DNA of 64,000 nucleotides from Coprococcus_C hominis (GCF_020687505.1 NZ_JAJEQT010000008.1); one strand, 5' to 3'; counted from the first letter of the stretch, positions 1-8,908 are shown. Numbers and translations: made by a program. Notes: generated from the letters alone by a model not told the origin.

Positions 1-104
1 AATCGCCACTATCAGAATAATAGCCAACATCACCCACTGCACATAATTATCAAGAATTATAAAAAGTGGCGAATCATTCCAATCAGATATAAATATATGT
101 ATGT

Positions 105-647
105 TTAAAAATATGTCTGTAAAGAAATGGATAAATGTTCCAAAGAATCACATTCAACAGCATGTGCTATACCAAATATCACCATGCTTATGCCCGCATA
201 TAAAAGCCTTCTCTTAAACGTGGCATTTGCTCCTTGATAATACCCTTCGCAAACAAATGCTCTAAATGTAAGTTCTTCCCATAATCCTGTCGCAAGTTGC
301 ATAAAAATAAGGCAGGACACAACTATAGGCATGGTTGTATTTAACCAACTCTTTGCCCCTATCACCACATATGTAATGACCTCAAACACCACATAAATAA
401 ACATAGCAGAGCAAGCAGGAACAGCATCCTTAAAGCAGTTCATATTGACAATACTTCTCATACTGTCTTTCTTAAACAATTTTACAAATATAATAAGCTC
501 GACAGCGAAAAATAGTATTCTTTGAACGCTTTTCATCATATATCCCAAAGCACCATCAAAGTTGTTATTTATCAGAGGTGATGTGTAGTAAAGCAATAAT
601 AAAAACAATACAGCCAGAATAATACCTATCAACTTTTTGTTTTTCAT
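105..647 (-). CDS. CPBP family intramembrane protease, probably frameshifted
   Basis: Hydrophobic protein with the CPBP (CAAX protease/bacteriocin-processing) motifs: EELTFR is the EExxxR motif and FGIAHA is the FxxxH motif, both expected inside the membrane. The start is placed at the ATG at 647 because TTGGAG lies 8 bases upstream; an in-frame ATG at 668 has no such site and abuts the preceding MBL gene. The frame stops at 105 soon after the second motif, too early for the family. Adding one T to the T5 run near 109-113 opens a frame (beginning FLNIHIF) that stays open to base 1, so the gene is probably disrupted by a homopolymer indel or the base is a sequencing error. It forms a tight unit with the MBL and AraC genes upstream. 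Confidence 0.7.
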   Translation of the reverse strand: MKNKKLIGIILAVLFLLLLYYTSPLINNNFDGALGYMMKSVQRILFFAVELIIFVKLFKKDSMRSIVNMNCFKDAVPACSAMFIYVVFEVITYVVIGAKSWLNTTMPIVVSCLIFMQLATGLWEELTFRAFVCEGYYQGANATFKRRLLYAGISMVIFGIAHAVECDSLEHLSISLQTYF

Positions 648-670
648 AATGGTCTCCAATCTTTTCATAA

Positions 671-1486
671 TTACCGGATGAAAGCATCATAAGGTGCTTT
701 ATCATCAAATGGCTTTCTTTTACTAAATTGCGCTGATTCATCAATGTGTGCAAATATAACGTCAGAATATTTTCTGATACCACTATGCCCTGTACAGACA
801 TATTCCAATTGAATGTGTTGGATATTATCAATCAATGCCTTCAATTTCACCAGAGACTTTTTGTTCATATCCGGATATTGGGTGAAAAAATCAAAAAAAC
901 TATATCCACCTTTTTCATTTATTGCAAGACAATCTCCGGTAAACAAAATCTTATCATCAACAATATAACAGGTATGCCCCAGAGTATGTCCGGGTGTAGG
1001 AATAGATTGTACCTTAATGCCTCCGATATCAAACTTTTCATTGTTATCTATGGCGTAATATCCTTCTTTAATTCTGACACAATTTTTAATCTTCACCCCT
1101 AATTTTGTCATACGATGGATGCTTCCATTCAAGTATGCGCTTTCCGCTCTCCCCAGGTACACTTGTGCATTTGGGTATATATTTGTTCCGCTTGTGTCAA
1201 TTCCACCACAATGATCCACATCGGCATGAGTAATAAAAACATGTTTAATTTCTTCTGGATTAATACCTATTTGTTGAAAAGAATTTTCAACACCACGATA
1301 ATTCAAATGTCCTGAATCAACAGCTATTGTCACGCCATTTTTGGTATAAAACCAAAGATTTACATCCCCTTGCCTGATACAACTTATTCCACATTCATAA
1401 TTTCCTGTTTCTGCCGGATTGCAGTATTTTTTCCCCTTCATAATATGGCGCTTTATTTTATCATCAAAAAAATACATAAACTTCAT
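671..1486 (-). CDS. MBL-fold metallo-hydrolase
   Basis: Metallo-beta-lactamase fold hydrolase of 271 residues. The metal-binding signature HxHxDH appears as THADVDHCGG near residue 87, followed by PTPGHTLGH (third His), TGDC (bridging Asp) and CTGHSG (last His), all in the normal order for a two-metal site. No signal peptide is seen, so it should act in the cytoplasm. The substrate cannot be told from sequence; relatives include lactonases and glyoxalase II-like enzymes. AAGGAGGAG lies 9 bases before the ATG. It lies between an AraC regulator upstream and the CPBP gene downstream, whose possible start abuts its stop, so the three are probably co-transcribed. Confidence 0.88.
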   Translation of the reverse strand: MKFMYFFDDKIKRHIMKGKKYCNPAETGNYECGISCIRQGDVNLWFYTKNGVTIAVDSGHLNYRGVENSFQQIGINPEEIKHVFITHADVDHCGGIDTSGTNIYPNAQVYLGRAESAYLNGSIHRMTKLGVKIKNCVRIKEGYYAIDNNEKFDIGGIKVQSIPTPGHTLGHTCYIVDDKILFTGDCLAINEKGGYSFFDFFTQYPDMNKKSLVKLKALIDNIQHIQLEYVCTGHSGIRKYSDVIFAHIDESAQFSKRKPFDDKAPYDAFIR

Positions 1487-1571
1487 AGCAATTTTCTCCT
1501 CCTTATAATTATATTAGCCACTATAACCGAAGGGAAAATTTTTTGCTTTCAAAAATCTGCTGTTTTTCTGT

Positions 1572-2285
1572 TTATTTTAATACATCCGTAATAGAAACAC
1601 CCGTTAATTTCTTACAAGTGTATGCAAGATGTGCCGAACTTGAGAAACCGCTTTCCTGCGCTGCCCAGGTAATTTTACTACCCGTGCTTATCAATCTGTA
1701 TGCATATTCCATTCTGCGCATCAGAATATAACTTTTTAGCGAAATTCCCGCTTCTTCCTTGAATAAATGCGTCAACCTGCTTTCAGAAAGGAAAACTTTC
1801 TCCGCAATCTGCTTAACACTGTAACTTAACCATTCCCCAGAAATAACTTTGCTGATTATCAGTTCAATCCTTTCATCTCTTACGTTGTTTTTTCCTGTTG
1901 AAATACCCATGGCAAGAAACATATTTTCAACGATGCGTATAATTTCATTCTCCGGCAAATTTTGAATATCTTCTGATATCTCTGCAATTTCATCCGAAAC
2001 ATTGCAGTAGGAACCACCTTTTATATATTGCTCACGAATCTGTTCCGCAATAATGCTTGTGGGATCAATCAGCAGAAAAAAAGCGCAATTGTTTCCTGCT
2101 TCAACTGCATGCCTGACTCTTGAATCAAGCAGAATAATATTTCCCCATATATTTTCTTTACCCACTGTAATTCTGCAGCTCTTTTTCCCTGCAAACAAAT
2201 GCAGAAATGGACGTTTATGAATGTCCGTCTTATAATATGATGGTATAATAACAATATATGAACTTTGAAAAATAAGACTACTCAT
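1572..2285 (-). CDS. AraC family transcriptional regulator
   Basis: About 237 residues with an N-terminal cupin-like sensing part and a C-terminal double helix-turn-helix of the AraC/XylS family: YSVKQIAEKVFLSESRLTHLFK is the first HTH and KITWAAQESGFSSSAHLAYTCKK the second, ending as usual near the C-terminus. The ATG at 2285 has GAGGA 8 bases upstream; an in-frame ATG at 2312 lacks a clear ribosome site. The gene precedes the MBL and CPBP genes by 85 bases on the same strand and may control them. The ligand is unknown. Confidence 0.88.
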   Translation of the reverse strand: MSSLIFQSSYIVIIPSYYKTDIHKRPFLHLFAGKKSCRITVGKENIWGNIILLDSRVRHAVEAGNNCAFFLLIDPTSIIAEQIREQYIKGGSYCNVSDEIAEISEDIQNLPENEIIRIVENMFLAMGISTGKNNVRDERIELIISKVISGEWLSYSVKQIAEKVFLSESRLTHLFKEEAGISLKSYILMRRMEYAYRLISTGSKITWAAQESGFSSSAHLAYTCKKLTGVSITDVLK

Positions 2286-2386
2286 TTTTTCGTCCTCATA
2301 CTCCCTGCCCATCTGTCCAAACTTTCTATTGCGGTACGCTAATTAAAGCTCTGCAATTTTTGTCTCGATACGTGGGCAAAACTCTA

Positions 2387-4123
2387 TTATCGGTTCAGCA
2401 GATACCTGACTGCGTATTCTAACTCAACATCTCTTTCAAACACGATTTTACCTTTTTCCATGGCTTCTCTATCATAATTATCAATAGAGAAAATGGTCTT
2501 TGCATTTTCACCGGTTATCGGAATTGCAACATCAAGAGGGATTTTGTTTTCCCGGGTATGATCCGTGTCAATGAAAGGCTCCCCATCCTCGGAAAGGCTC
2601 AAAAACACCGGATAGTTCACACAGATATGATCTGTAAGATAAATATACCCTCCATTATTCTGATTGACACCACTGCTCGCAGTAATTCCCATCAAGGTCA
2701 CATTCGGACAGTCTCCGAGGAATTTCGCCATTCCGTCGCCTGCGCTCATACAATTGGAATTGACCAGCACGACAACCGGAATATCCGCATATCTTCCATC
2801 CGGAAATATATATTGGCTCTCCACAACATGATATCCCTGTGCATCCTCATATCCAAATGAAACCATATGAGACTTTTTATCAGTGAAAAGTGAAGCAAGC
2901 GCACCTGCTACGGAATCGTAACCGCCTCCGTTATTGCGAATATCTATTATAAGATATTTCATGCCCTTATTCTCCAGATTCTCAATTAAATCTGCATAGT
3001 ATTCTGTAAGTTCAGGATAATAGCCCTTTTTCATTGCAGAAATATTATCCCCCAACGCATCATAGCTTTCACTTGTTATTTGAAGATACCCGCATCTGTC
3101 ATCGAGCATACAGGAATAAAAGTTTTGGTAATCGTCATCGTCATGCAATAAGCATTTTATAGCTACTGATAATCTATCCTCATAATTGCCTGTTTTCTGA
3201 ACCGAAATACTCCGTTCGTCTCCGTTATCATCAAGGAATGTAATGGAAACACTCTCTCCTCCCTTTCCGGCAAGGAAAATAGGTCGGAAGATATCTTCAT
3301 TTTCCTCTACCGGAAATGATAATCCGGGATAGATACATTCTACATCCTCAACGGCTTCATTGATGTCCCGGTTGTCCCATGAAATAATCGTCGTTCCATC
3401 GTGAATACCTTTTGTGGCTGCCTCACATCCGGGCTCAACCAAAACAGCAATTACACTGCCATCGTCAATGCGGATCATGGACAGACCATAATCGTTTCCG
3501 GAAAGGTACTCACACGTAGCGAATCTTGTGTCATCTGTAAGATATGGTCCAACATGCGAATCATAGAAATAATATGTAACCTCAGTAACGATTGCCGAAT
3601 AAGCTGCTTCATCCCTGTTTCTTTCAGCCTCCTCAACCCTTGGCAGGTATGTCTCAAGCAACTCATCATAGTCGATCTCTTTCCATGAGTTAAGACAGTA
3701 TTCCTGTTCCATTGTTTTCAGCATTTTCTTAAAGCTCTCTGTATAACTGTATCGGGTATAATTGTGTACCATTGGCGCAGAGATGGAATTAAGTATAAAA
3801 ACAAAGCATAATACTGCTGATGACAGACAAACCATAACCGATCTGATCACGCGGATGAAGACTGATTTAATGTTAAAAATAAATAGTACGGGAATAAGTG
3901 CCTCCAGATAAAAAAGCTTAAAATGACGAATGAAAAGATTCCCATAAATACCCCAGTGTACGAATGCAGCTATAGCAGGCAAAATACAAAGAATGCGGGG
4001 TACAAGATACTTTTCTCTTCGTCTAAGAGCAGGGCATATGACAGCCAATACAACGGAATATGCGAATATACCAAGTGCAATTATGCAGTTTCCGGTTTTC
4101 AATGTCAAATAAAAAAGATACAT
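2387..4123 (-). CDS. Membrane-anchored S41 family peptidase
   Basis: About 578 residues. The first ~120 residues hold roughly four hydrophobic segments, and the remainder is an extracytoplasmic S41 (tail-specific/C-terminal processing) protease domain. Visible landmarks are YLIIDIRNNGGG, typical of the S41 core, and VLVNSNCMSAGDG, which carries the nucleophile serine. A PDZ-like stretch precedes the core (VLVEPGCEAATKGIHDGTTI). The start is the ATG at 4123 with AAGGAGG 7 bases upstream; a TTG further up is in frame. Four membrane passes are unusual for S41 proteases, which normally have one signal or anchor. The substrate is unknown. Confidence 0.85.
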   Translation of the reverse strand: MYLFYLTLKTGNCIIALGIFAYSVVLAVICPALRRREKYLVPRILCILPAIAAFVHWGIYGNLFIRHFKLFYLEALIPVLFIFNIKSVFIRVIRSVMVCLSSAVLCFVFILNSISAPMVHNYTRYSYTESFKKMLKTMEQEYCLNSWKEIDYDELLETYLPRVEEAERNRDEAAYSAIVTEVTYYFYDSHVGPYLTDDTRFATCEYLSGNDYGLSMIRIDDGSVIAVLVEPGCEAATKGIHDGTTIISWDNRDINEAVEDVECIYPGLSFPVEENEDIFRPIFLAGKGGESVSITFLDDNGDERSISVQKTGNYEDRLSVAIKCLLHDDDDYQNFYSCMLDDRCGYLQITSESYDALGDNISAMKKGYYPELTEYYADLIENLENKGMKYLIIDIRNNGGGYDSVAGALASLFTDKKSHMVSFGYEDAQGYHVVESQYIFPDGRYADIPVVVLVNSNCMSAGDGMAKFLGDCPNVTLMGITASSGVNQNNGGYIYLTDHICVNYPVFLSLSEDGEPFIDTDHTRENKIPLDVAIPITGENAKTIFSIDNYDREAMEKGKIVFERDVELEYAVRYLLNR

Positions 4124-4178
4124 CCGCTTCCTCCTTACGTGGAACAACTCTACGTCCTTACCAGATCCCTGCCAAATC

Positions 4179-4643
4179 CTACAACGAAATTCTCATATTA
4201 TGATACTTGGCTGCAACATCATCAAAACCAACAGATCTGTATAAGGAATATCCATCCTCTGTTGCCTTTAATTCAATAATGCTCACATTTTCTGCTTTTG
4301 CGTCCTCCAACATCATATTCATTAATTTCTTAGCATATCCTTTTTTCCTATACTCTGGCTTCGTATAAACATTCAAAACAGTCCCCGTCTTCCCAGTAAT
4401 AAATGATGGGCTCATAGGTTTTTCCACGATCAACAAGAATGCACAGGAAACGATATCCTTCTCATTGCGTGCAACATAGACCATCAGATCCTTATTAAGG
4501 TGTTTTTCATAATAACCTGGCAATAATGACTCTATCAATTTTAAATCCGCAGCCTCAATTTCTCCTAAATCCTCTTGCAAATATGCGATTCTAAGTTCTG
4601 TCAACATACCTGTATCTTGAGCAGTTGCTTTTTCAAATGTCAT
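4179..4643 (-). CDS. GNAT family N-acetyltransferase
   Basis: About 154 residues with the GNAT fold. The acetyl-CoA loop is visible as VYTKPEYRKKGYAKKLM (RxxGxA/G type), and the C-terminal SLYRSVGF is the usual GNAT element. The start at 4643 is preferred because GGAGG lies 7 bases upstream; the ATG at 4649 is too close to it. The gene begins inside or just after the stop of a 39-residue ORF, suggesting translational coupling. The acceptor substrate cannot be inferred. Confidence 0.88.
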   Translation of the reverse strand: MTFEKATAQDTGMLTELRIAYLQEDLGEIEAADLKLIESLLPGYYEKHLNKDLMVYVARNEKDIVSCAFLLIVEKPMSPSFITGKTGTVLNVYTKPEYRKKGYAKKLMNMMLEDAKAENVSIIELKATEDGYSLYRSVGFDDVAAKYHNMRISL

Positions 4644-4645
4644 TG

Positions 4646-4765
4646 TCATTCCTCCGAATGCTTTTCTCTTTCCTCAGCATTTTTCATAAATTTCATAAAC
4701 AAGTCCTCCGCTGCTTTTGAAATTTTGCTTTCTTCTTTAAGCATTCGGATTATTTCTTTCACCAT
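4646..4765 (-). CDS. Small ORF, 39 aa, charged helical peptide
   Basis: A short ORF beginning MVKEIIRMLK and ending KHSEE, rich in Lys and Glu and predicted to be helical. Its stop codon overlaps the possible GNAT starts. Its first 29 bases overlap the end of the preceding 36-residue ORF in another frame, so the two may be halves of one frameshifted gene. It has no clear ribosome site of its own. It is not recognised as any family. Confidence 0.4.
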   Translation of the reverse strand: MVKEIIRMLKEESKISKAAEDLFMKFMKNAEEREKHSEE

Positions 4766-4847
4766 ATTCAGGTTTCGCTTTCTCACATAGCTTTACAATT
4801 TCTTCAATTTCCTTTTTGTAACTATTGTTTTCTGGTACTTTTCTCAC
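4737..4847 (-). CDS. Small ORF, 36 aa, hypothetical
   Basis: Begins at a GTG with an excellent AAGGAGG ribosome site 7-8 bases upstream; an in-frame ATG at 4871 would add eight residues. The peptide reads VRKVPENNSYKKEIEE at its start and is acidic/basic and helical. It lies 43 bases after the degenerate Fic gene and overlaps the next small ORF. The strong ribosome site supports translation, but the function is unknown. Confidence 0.5.
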   Translation of the reverse strand: MRKVPENNSYKKEIEEIVKLCEKAKPEYGERNNPNA

Positions 4848-4890
4848 TTTGTATCCTCCTTCATACAACATAGCATTCACTTCTCATGCA

Positions 4891-5727
4891 TTACAGAAAA
4901 CGATATTTTCCTTTTCCATGCCCTTGAACTTTCTCGATTATATTATTTCTTAGCAGGAGTTGTAGCACTTCTGAAGCCCGTGTTGACTTTAATCCTGTAA
5001 CCGATTCTACAACTGTACGTCCAAAAAATGTTTCTTTACCACAATACTGATATAATGCTAAAATATTACTGCGCGTTTTGCTATTTATCGCTTCATCAAT
5101 ATTCGCTATCTTTATTGCAATGTCCGCTTTTTCTTCCCCAATGTCCGCTTTTCCTTCTGCAAATATATGAATCTGCCACAGTCTGGATACAAATACTGCC
5201 AAATGATGAATGATCTGATCCATATTCAGGTTTTTATAACTGAATTTTTTCTCTTCAGAAAAATCATACTCCAAAGTCGCACGCAATTCTGATGCACTTC
5301 CATACATCACCGTTGCGCCATTTAGTACCCATTCTTTCTTCGTGATATTATAATCCCGAATCCTTCCTGCATGGCTGTAAATACCCGTAAACAGTTTTCT
5401 ATGAATTGAAATGTATTCATTTGGTGTAAAACTAAATGCCTTTTCAGATACAATTTTGACTATTCGCAATGATACCTTATCTGCTTCCTCTGCTCTGTCT
5501 GTCGCATCTGACTTCGGATTTTCCTCATAATAGCTATTTAATAATTCTCCTGCTTCATCAATCGAGATATCACCCTCAATATTCTTGATTGCTGTATCAA
5601 TCAGGTATTTGGATGGTCGAAGCCCATCTACAGCTTGCAGTCCTATTGCGGTATGCCACGCATATCCCTTGTCTCTTTTTTCAGGCTCTGTTTCCTTTAT
5701 ATATTCCTTGAATGGATCCTGTTCCAT
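4891..5727 (-). CDS. Fic-like protein with deleted catalytic core
   Basis: 278 residues. Residues ~100-190 follow the Fic fold of a common clostridial group (ISIHRKLFTGIYSHAGRIRDYNI, then MDQIIHHLAVFVSRLWQIH), but the catalytic loop HPFxEGNxR is replaced by HIFAEGKAD at 187-195. The sequence then runs straight into a heptad linker (KADIGEE, KADIAIK, IANIDEA at ~193-213) and a C-terminal winged-helix-like segment (SVTGLKSTRASEVLQLLLRN). The helices that normally follow the loop are missing, so an in-frame deletion appears to have joined the loop to the linker. AMP transfer is not expected. The ATG has AAAAGGAG about 9 bases upstream. An intact but unrelated Fic gene lies 2.2 kb away. Confidence 0.75.
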   Translation of the reverse strand: MEQDPFKEYIKETEPEKRDKGYAWHTAIGLQAVDGLRPSKYLIDTAIKNIEGDISIDEAGELLNSYYEENPKSDATDRAEEADKVSLRIVKIVSEKAFSFTPNEYISIHRKLFTGIYSHAGRIRDYNITKKEWVLNGATVMYGSASELRATLEYDFSEEKKFSYKNLNMDQIIHHLAVFVSRLWQIHIFAEGKADIGEEKADIAIKIANIDEAINSKTRSNILALYQYCGKETFFGRTVVESVTGLKSTRASEVLQLLLRNNIIEKVQGHGKGKYRFL

Positions 5728-5761
5728 ACAATACTTCTCCTTTTCCCAAAATCATAACTTT

Positions 5762-7249
5762 CTAAAAACACTTATCCAGAATATCCGCATCCAGTCCTTT
5801 TCGCCCGGTAATCGCCCCAATCACAAAATACAGGACTGCACCGACAAGAAGTCCCCATACAACGGCGTTGATTCCTCCGACATGGATGTTGTATGTGGCG
5901 AAAATGTAAGTCGCAACCGCGCCGATACTGCTGCATACTGCCGCCTGTTTTGTTCCCTTTTTCCAGAACAAACCACCGACAAGCGGCCAGAAGAAGGTAC
6001 ATTCCAAACCACCAAACGCAAACATATTTAACAAGAAGATGATATCCGGCGGATCGATTGTCAGAACCATCACAACTGCGCCAAGCACCATCGTAAGAAT
6101 AGTGCTCACAAGCTTTACATGCTTCTGATAAGATTCATTTTTCACCGGATCATCCTTCACCACATAGTTCTTCCATAAATCCTTGACGATTGCCGCGGTC
6201 GCAAGAATCAGAAGGGAATCTGCGGTCGACATAACAGCTGCCATCGGTGCAGCAAGGAAGATTGCTGCAACTCCCGGCGGCATGATCTTCTGCACGATAT
6301 ATGGGATAAAATAATCGGACGTCGGAAGGTTGTCTGTATCGACCAGCGCGCCTGCCCATGTTCCAGCCAGATGCATGCCAATGATTACAAAGCTGCATGT
6401 CAGCACACCAATCCACATCGCTTTGTGCATACTCTTGGTATCCTTAAATCCCATCGCACGCACGGCTGTCTGCGGAAGTCCCAATGTTCCGAATCCAACC
6501 AGAATCCAATAACTAAGCAAACCTCCCGGCGTATATTTCGAGAAGATATCGTCGTACACGTCCGGCAGATTTGCAGCCAGTCCCGCATCGATTGATGCAA
6601 GCCCGCCGCCCTCTTTTAAGACGAAAAATATAAACAGGAATGTTCCAATACACATAACGATTCCCTGTATCGTATCCGTAATCACAACCGCACTGAATCC
6701 GCCGATCGCCGTATACAGAATCACGACCGTTCCAAAGATCAACAACGATGTCACATGATCGAGTCCTGTTATGGATGCGATCAGCGTCGCGCCACCTGTG
6801 AACTGACTGATCATCTGTGCAATGAAAAATGCAATCAGTCCAAGGCTTGTAAATATCACAAGCACATCGCTTTTGTATCGTGCCTTGAAATAACCGACAA
6901 CCGTAACCGCACCAGCTCTACGGGATACAAGTGCCAGTTTATTTCCAAGCACGCCAAGCACCAGAAATGTAACCGGCACCTGAATTGCGGCGATCCACGC
7001 CTGTGCATATCCATAGGTAAGTCCAGCCGCTCCCGGACCAGAAATAAAGGAACTGGCAGATGTATATGTCGCCATAATCGTCATCGCAAGCACAATACCG
7101 TTCATATTTCTTCCGCCGATAAAATACTTGTTCTCTTCAGATGTATGCAAACTTTTCTCTGCCTTTTTACTGTACGCAAAACTCACTACAACATTGAATA
7201 AAAGATATCCTAGAAACACGGATAAAATGATAATCTGATTACTGCTCAT
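5762..7249 (-). CDS. panF: Sodium/pantothenate symporter
   Basis: About 495 residues with some 13 hydrophobic segments, a sodium:solute symporter (SSS) family member. The start region, the NKYFIGGRNMNGIVLAMTIM segment and the TYTSASSFISGPGAAG region are typical of PanF, which imports pantothenate with Na+. Assignment is reinforced by the preceding yhdT-like gene, its usual partner. The ATG at 7249 has GAGGAGG 7 bases upstream and overlaps the yhdT stop by 11 bases, so the two are translationally coupled; the ATG at 7267 is less likely. Confidence 0.88.
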   Translation of the reverse strand: MSSNQIIILSVFLGYLLFNVVVSFAYSKKAEKSLHTSEENKYFIGGRNMNGIVLAMTIMATYTSASSFISGPGAAGLTYGYAQAWIAAIQVPVTFLVLGVLGNKLALVSRRAGAVTVVGYFKARYKSDVLVIFTSLGLIAFFIAQMISQFTGGATLIASITGLDHVTSLLIFGTVVILYTAIGGFSAVVITDTIQGIVMCIGTFLFIFFVLKEGGGLASIDAGLAANLPDVYDDIFSKYTPGGLLSYWILVGFGTLGLPQTAVRAMGFKDTKSMHKAMWIGVLTCSFVIIGMHLAGTWAGALVDTDNLPTSDYFIPYIVQKIMPPGVAAIFLAAPMAAVMSTADSLLILATAAIVKDLWKNYVVKDDPVKNESYQKHVKLVSTILTMVLGAVVMVLTIDPPDIIFLLNMFAFGGLECTFFWPLVGGLFWKKGTKQAAVCSSIGAVATYIFATYNIHVGGINAVVWGLLVGAVLYFVIGAITGRKGLDADILDKCF

Positions 7250-7505
7250 CTTCTGCATCCTCCTCATACGAAAAATCTACAAACACGAATCTGAGCAACC
7301 AGAATACCCCTATGATTGCAATCACAACTGTCCCTAACACAGAAACCACAAACCACGCCGGCATATGGAACAACGTCCAATCCACCGAGTTCAACAAGAA
7401 CGCCGTCAGCACATGCCACAAAAAGCAGATTCCGACAACGATCAGTGTGGCTCTGATTTCTTTTACACACTGCTTATGTTTCTCTTCCTTCGTTAATTTC
7501 TTCAT
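7239..7505 (-). CDS. yhdT: YhdT family (DUF997) membrane protein
   Basis: 88 residues with two transmembrane segments (about 17-37 and 48-72) and a charged N-terminus (KKLTKEEKHKQC). Size, topology and the position directly before panF match the YhdT/DUF997 family, which is regularly paired with the pantothenate symporter and may be an accessory subunit. GGAG precedes the ATG. Its start overlaps the stop of the upstream GNAT fragment by four bases. Confidence 0.82.
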   Translation of the reverse strand: MKKLTKEEKHKQCVKEIRATLIVVGICFLWHVLTAFLLNSVDWTLFHMPAWFVVSVLGTVVIAIIGVFWLLRFVFVDFSYEEDAEDEQ

Positions 7506-7738
7506 TCTCCACGCTCCCTCTCTTCCGATCTCATATATAAAAGCGGGTACGGATTTCCTTCCTCATCCAGATCCGTTCTTTTATACGTCGCAAATCCCAG
7601 ATGCTCGTAAAATCCTACCGCGTCCGGATTTTGTTCATATTCCAGTCCGAACACACACATCTGTACCGGCCCATAATAGGATACCAGCTTCACGCTTCGT
7701 TCAAATGTGCGCCGCATGATCGAATCGAAAATATACAT
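7502..7738 (-). pseudogene. GNAT acetyltransferase C-terminal fragment
   Basis: A 78-residue ORF resembling only the C-terminal half of a GNAT enzyme: AVGFYEHLGF is the usual last-helix motif and NPYPLLYMRS a typical end. The acetyl-CoA loop (RxxGxG/A) and N-terminal half are absent, and no good ribosome site precedes the ATG. Upstream in-frame sequence does not restore the missing part. It looks like the remnant of a truncated gene, although its ATGA overlap with yhdT could keep it useful for translational coupling. Confidence 0.6.
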
Positions 7739-7757
7739 ACCTGGGAATTTTTGTGCC

Positions 7758-7946
7758 TCACCTTTTAATATCCTTGCTTTTTCTCTCGCTTTTTCTTTTT
7801 TTCAGATGTTCTTTCAACAAAAAGACCGGCAAGTATGTAAGACTAAAATCAAGCAGTGCAATAAGCATCAACCATTTATTCGGTGAGAAAAAACCTGCCA
7901 GCAAGAAGAATACGAAAGGAACTCCCGGCACTCCGGAAACATGACA
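7758..7946 (-). pseudogene. Membrane protein C-terminal remnant
   Basis: An open frame without a proper start codon, between the intact Fic gene and the GNAT fragment. It reads GVPGVPFVFFLLAGFF, then a second hydrophobic stretch (LMLIALLDFSLTYLPVFLL), and ends in a basic tail of Lys and Arg. Two membrane segments and a basic tail suggest the end of an integral membrane protein whose 5' part was lost when the neighbouring Fic gene was placed here. The family is not recognised. Confidence 0.45.
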
Positions 7947-7948
7947 TC

Positions 7949-8845
7949 CTAATCCTGATACTCTAGCTGAAAATAATCCATATACGCCTTAAATCTGTCT
8001 TGTGCGGTCAAACATGTATCTATCAAATACCCCCGCTCATTCTTCCACTCTTTCAATCCCCGATAATAAAATTCCTTGATATCATCCTCAATGATAAAAG
8101 GTGTAATTCCATTACGAAGACATTCTTTGAACATGATCAATCTGCCAACACGTCCATTTCCATCCTGAAACGGATGAATTTTTTCAAACATATAATGAAA
8201 TTCTATAATATCTTCCAATGTTTTTGCAGAATCGGCATTATACTGTTTTAATAATTGTCTCATTTCTTTTGCAACCTGCTCCGGTTTCGTCGTCACACTC
8301 CCACCAACTTCATTTGCAAATCTTTTATAATCACCAACCGCAAACCATGATTTGCGACTATCCGATGTGCCCGATTTCAAAATAGCATGAAGCTGCTTAA
8401 TAAAGGCTTCACTTAACTTATAATGCGCCTGTTCGATAATCAGATCTATACATGTAAAATGATTTGCCGTCTCTACGATATCATCAACATTTACGGTACC
8501 ATCCTGTATCCCAATTGTGTTCGTTTCAAAGATATATCTTGTTTGATCGTGCGTAAGTCTGCTTCCCTCTATATGATTTGAATTATATGTTAATTCAATC
8601 TGTATCTTATGATATATTCCACCCGAAATACCCGATTCTTTTTCCATTCTCAAACGTGACAGTAAATCTGTTTCTATCTTCTCTGTCCGTTTCTTCCTCT
8701 GTGGCTTTACTGCATCTTCCGGTATATCCCACGTTTTCCCGTCTAAAACAGCTCCCGGTATTCTTCCATTTGTGCAATAATTTCTCACACTTCTCTCTGA
8801 TATATTCCATTTTGTAGCAGCTTCTTTTACGCCAATATATCTCAT
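7949..8845 (-). CDS. Fic family protein with N-terminal HTH
   Basis: About 298 residues. An N-terminal MerR/excisionase-like helix-turn-helix (MRYIGVKEAATKWNISERSV) is followed by an inhibitory-type SNHIEG motif at about 89-94 and the complete Fic catalytic motif HPFQDGNGRVGR at about 224-235, so the enzyme should be able to transfer AMP or a similar group to a protein target. The inhibitory motif lies on the N-terminal side, as in class II Fic proteins that restrain themselves. The ATG at 8845 has GGAGG five bases upstream. The DNA-binding domain and repeated CCGATAA words in its promoter suggest self-regulation. Confidence 0.88.
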   Translation of the reverse strand: MRYIGVKEAATKWNISERSVRNYCTNGRIPGAVLDGKTWDIPEDAVKPQRKKRTEKIETDLLSRLRMEKESGISGGIYHKIQIELTYNSNHIEGSRLTHDQTRYIFETNTIGIQDGTVNVDDIVETANHFTCIDLIIEQAHYKLSEAFIKQLHAILKSGTSDSRKSWFAVGDYKRFANEVGGSVTTKPEQVAKEMRQLLKQYNADSAKTLEDIIEFHYMFEKIHPFQDGNGRVGRLIMFKECLRNGITPFIIEDDIKEFYYRGLKEWKNERGYLIDTCLTAQDRFKAYMDYFQLEYQD

Positions 8846-8879
8846 ACATACCTCCATAAAACAAACGTTTATCGGAATA

Positions 8880-8908
8880 ATTATAGCATTATCGGCAATT
8901 TATCTCAA
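8880..8908 (-). promoter_or_regulatory. Promoter of HTH-Fic gene
   Basis: TTGAGA (8903-8908) and TATAAT (8880-8885) are separated by 17 bases on the minus strand, about 35 bases before the Fic start. The word CCGATAA occurs twice flanking the -10 box and could be an operator for the HTH-Fic protein; that part is inference. Confidence 0.65.

Noticed and set aside
7502..7738. Intact small acetyltransferase
   Set aside because: The acetyl-CoA binding loop and the N-terminal half are missing, so it is listed as a fragment.
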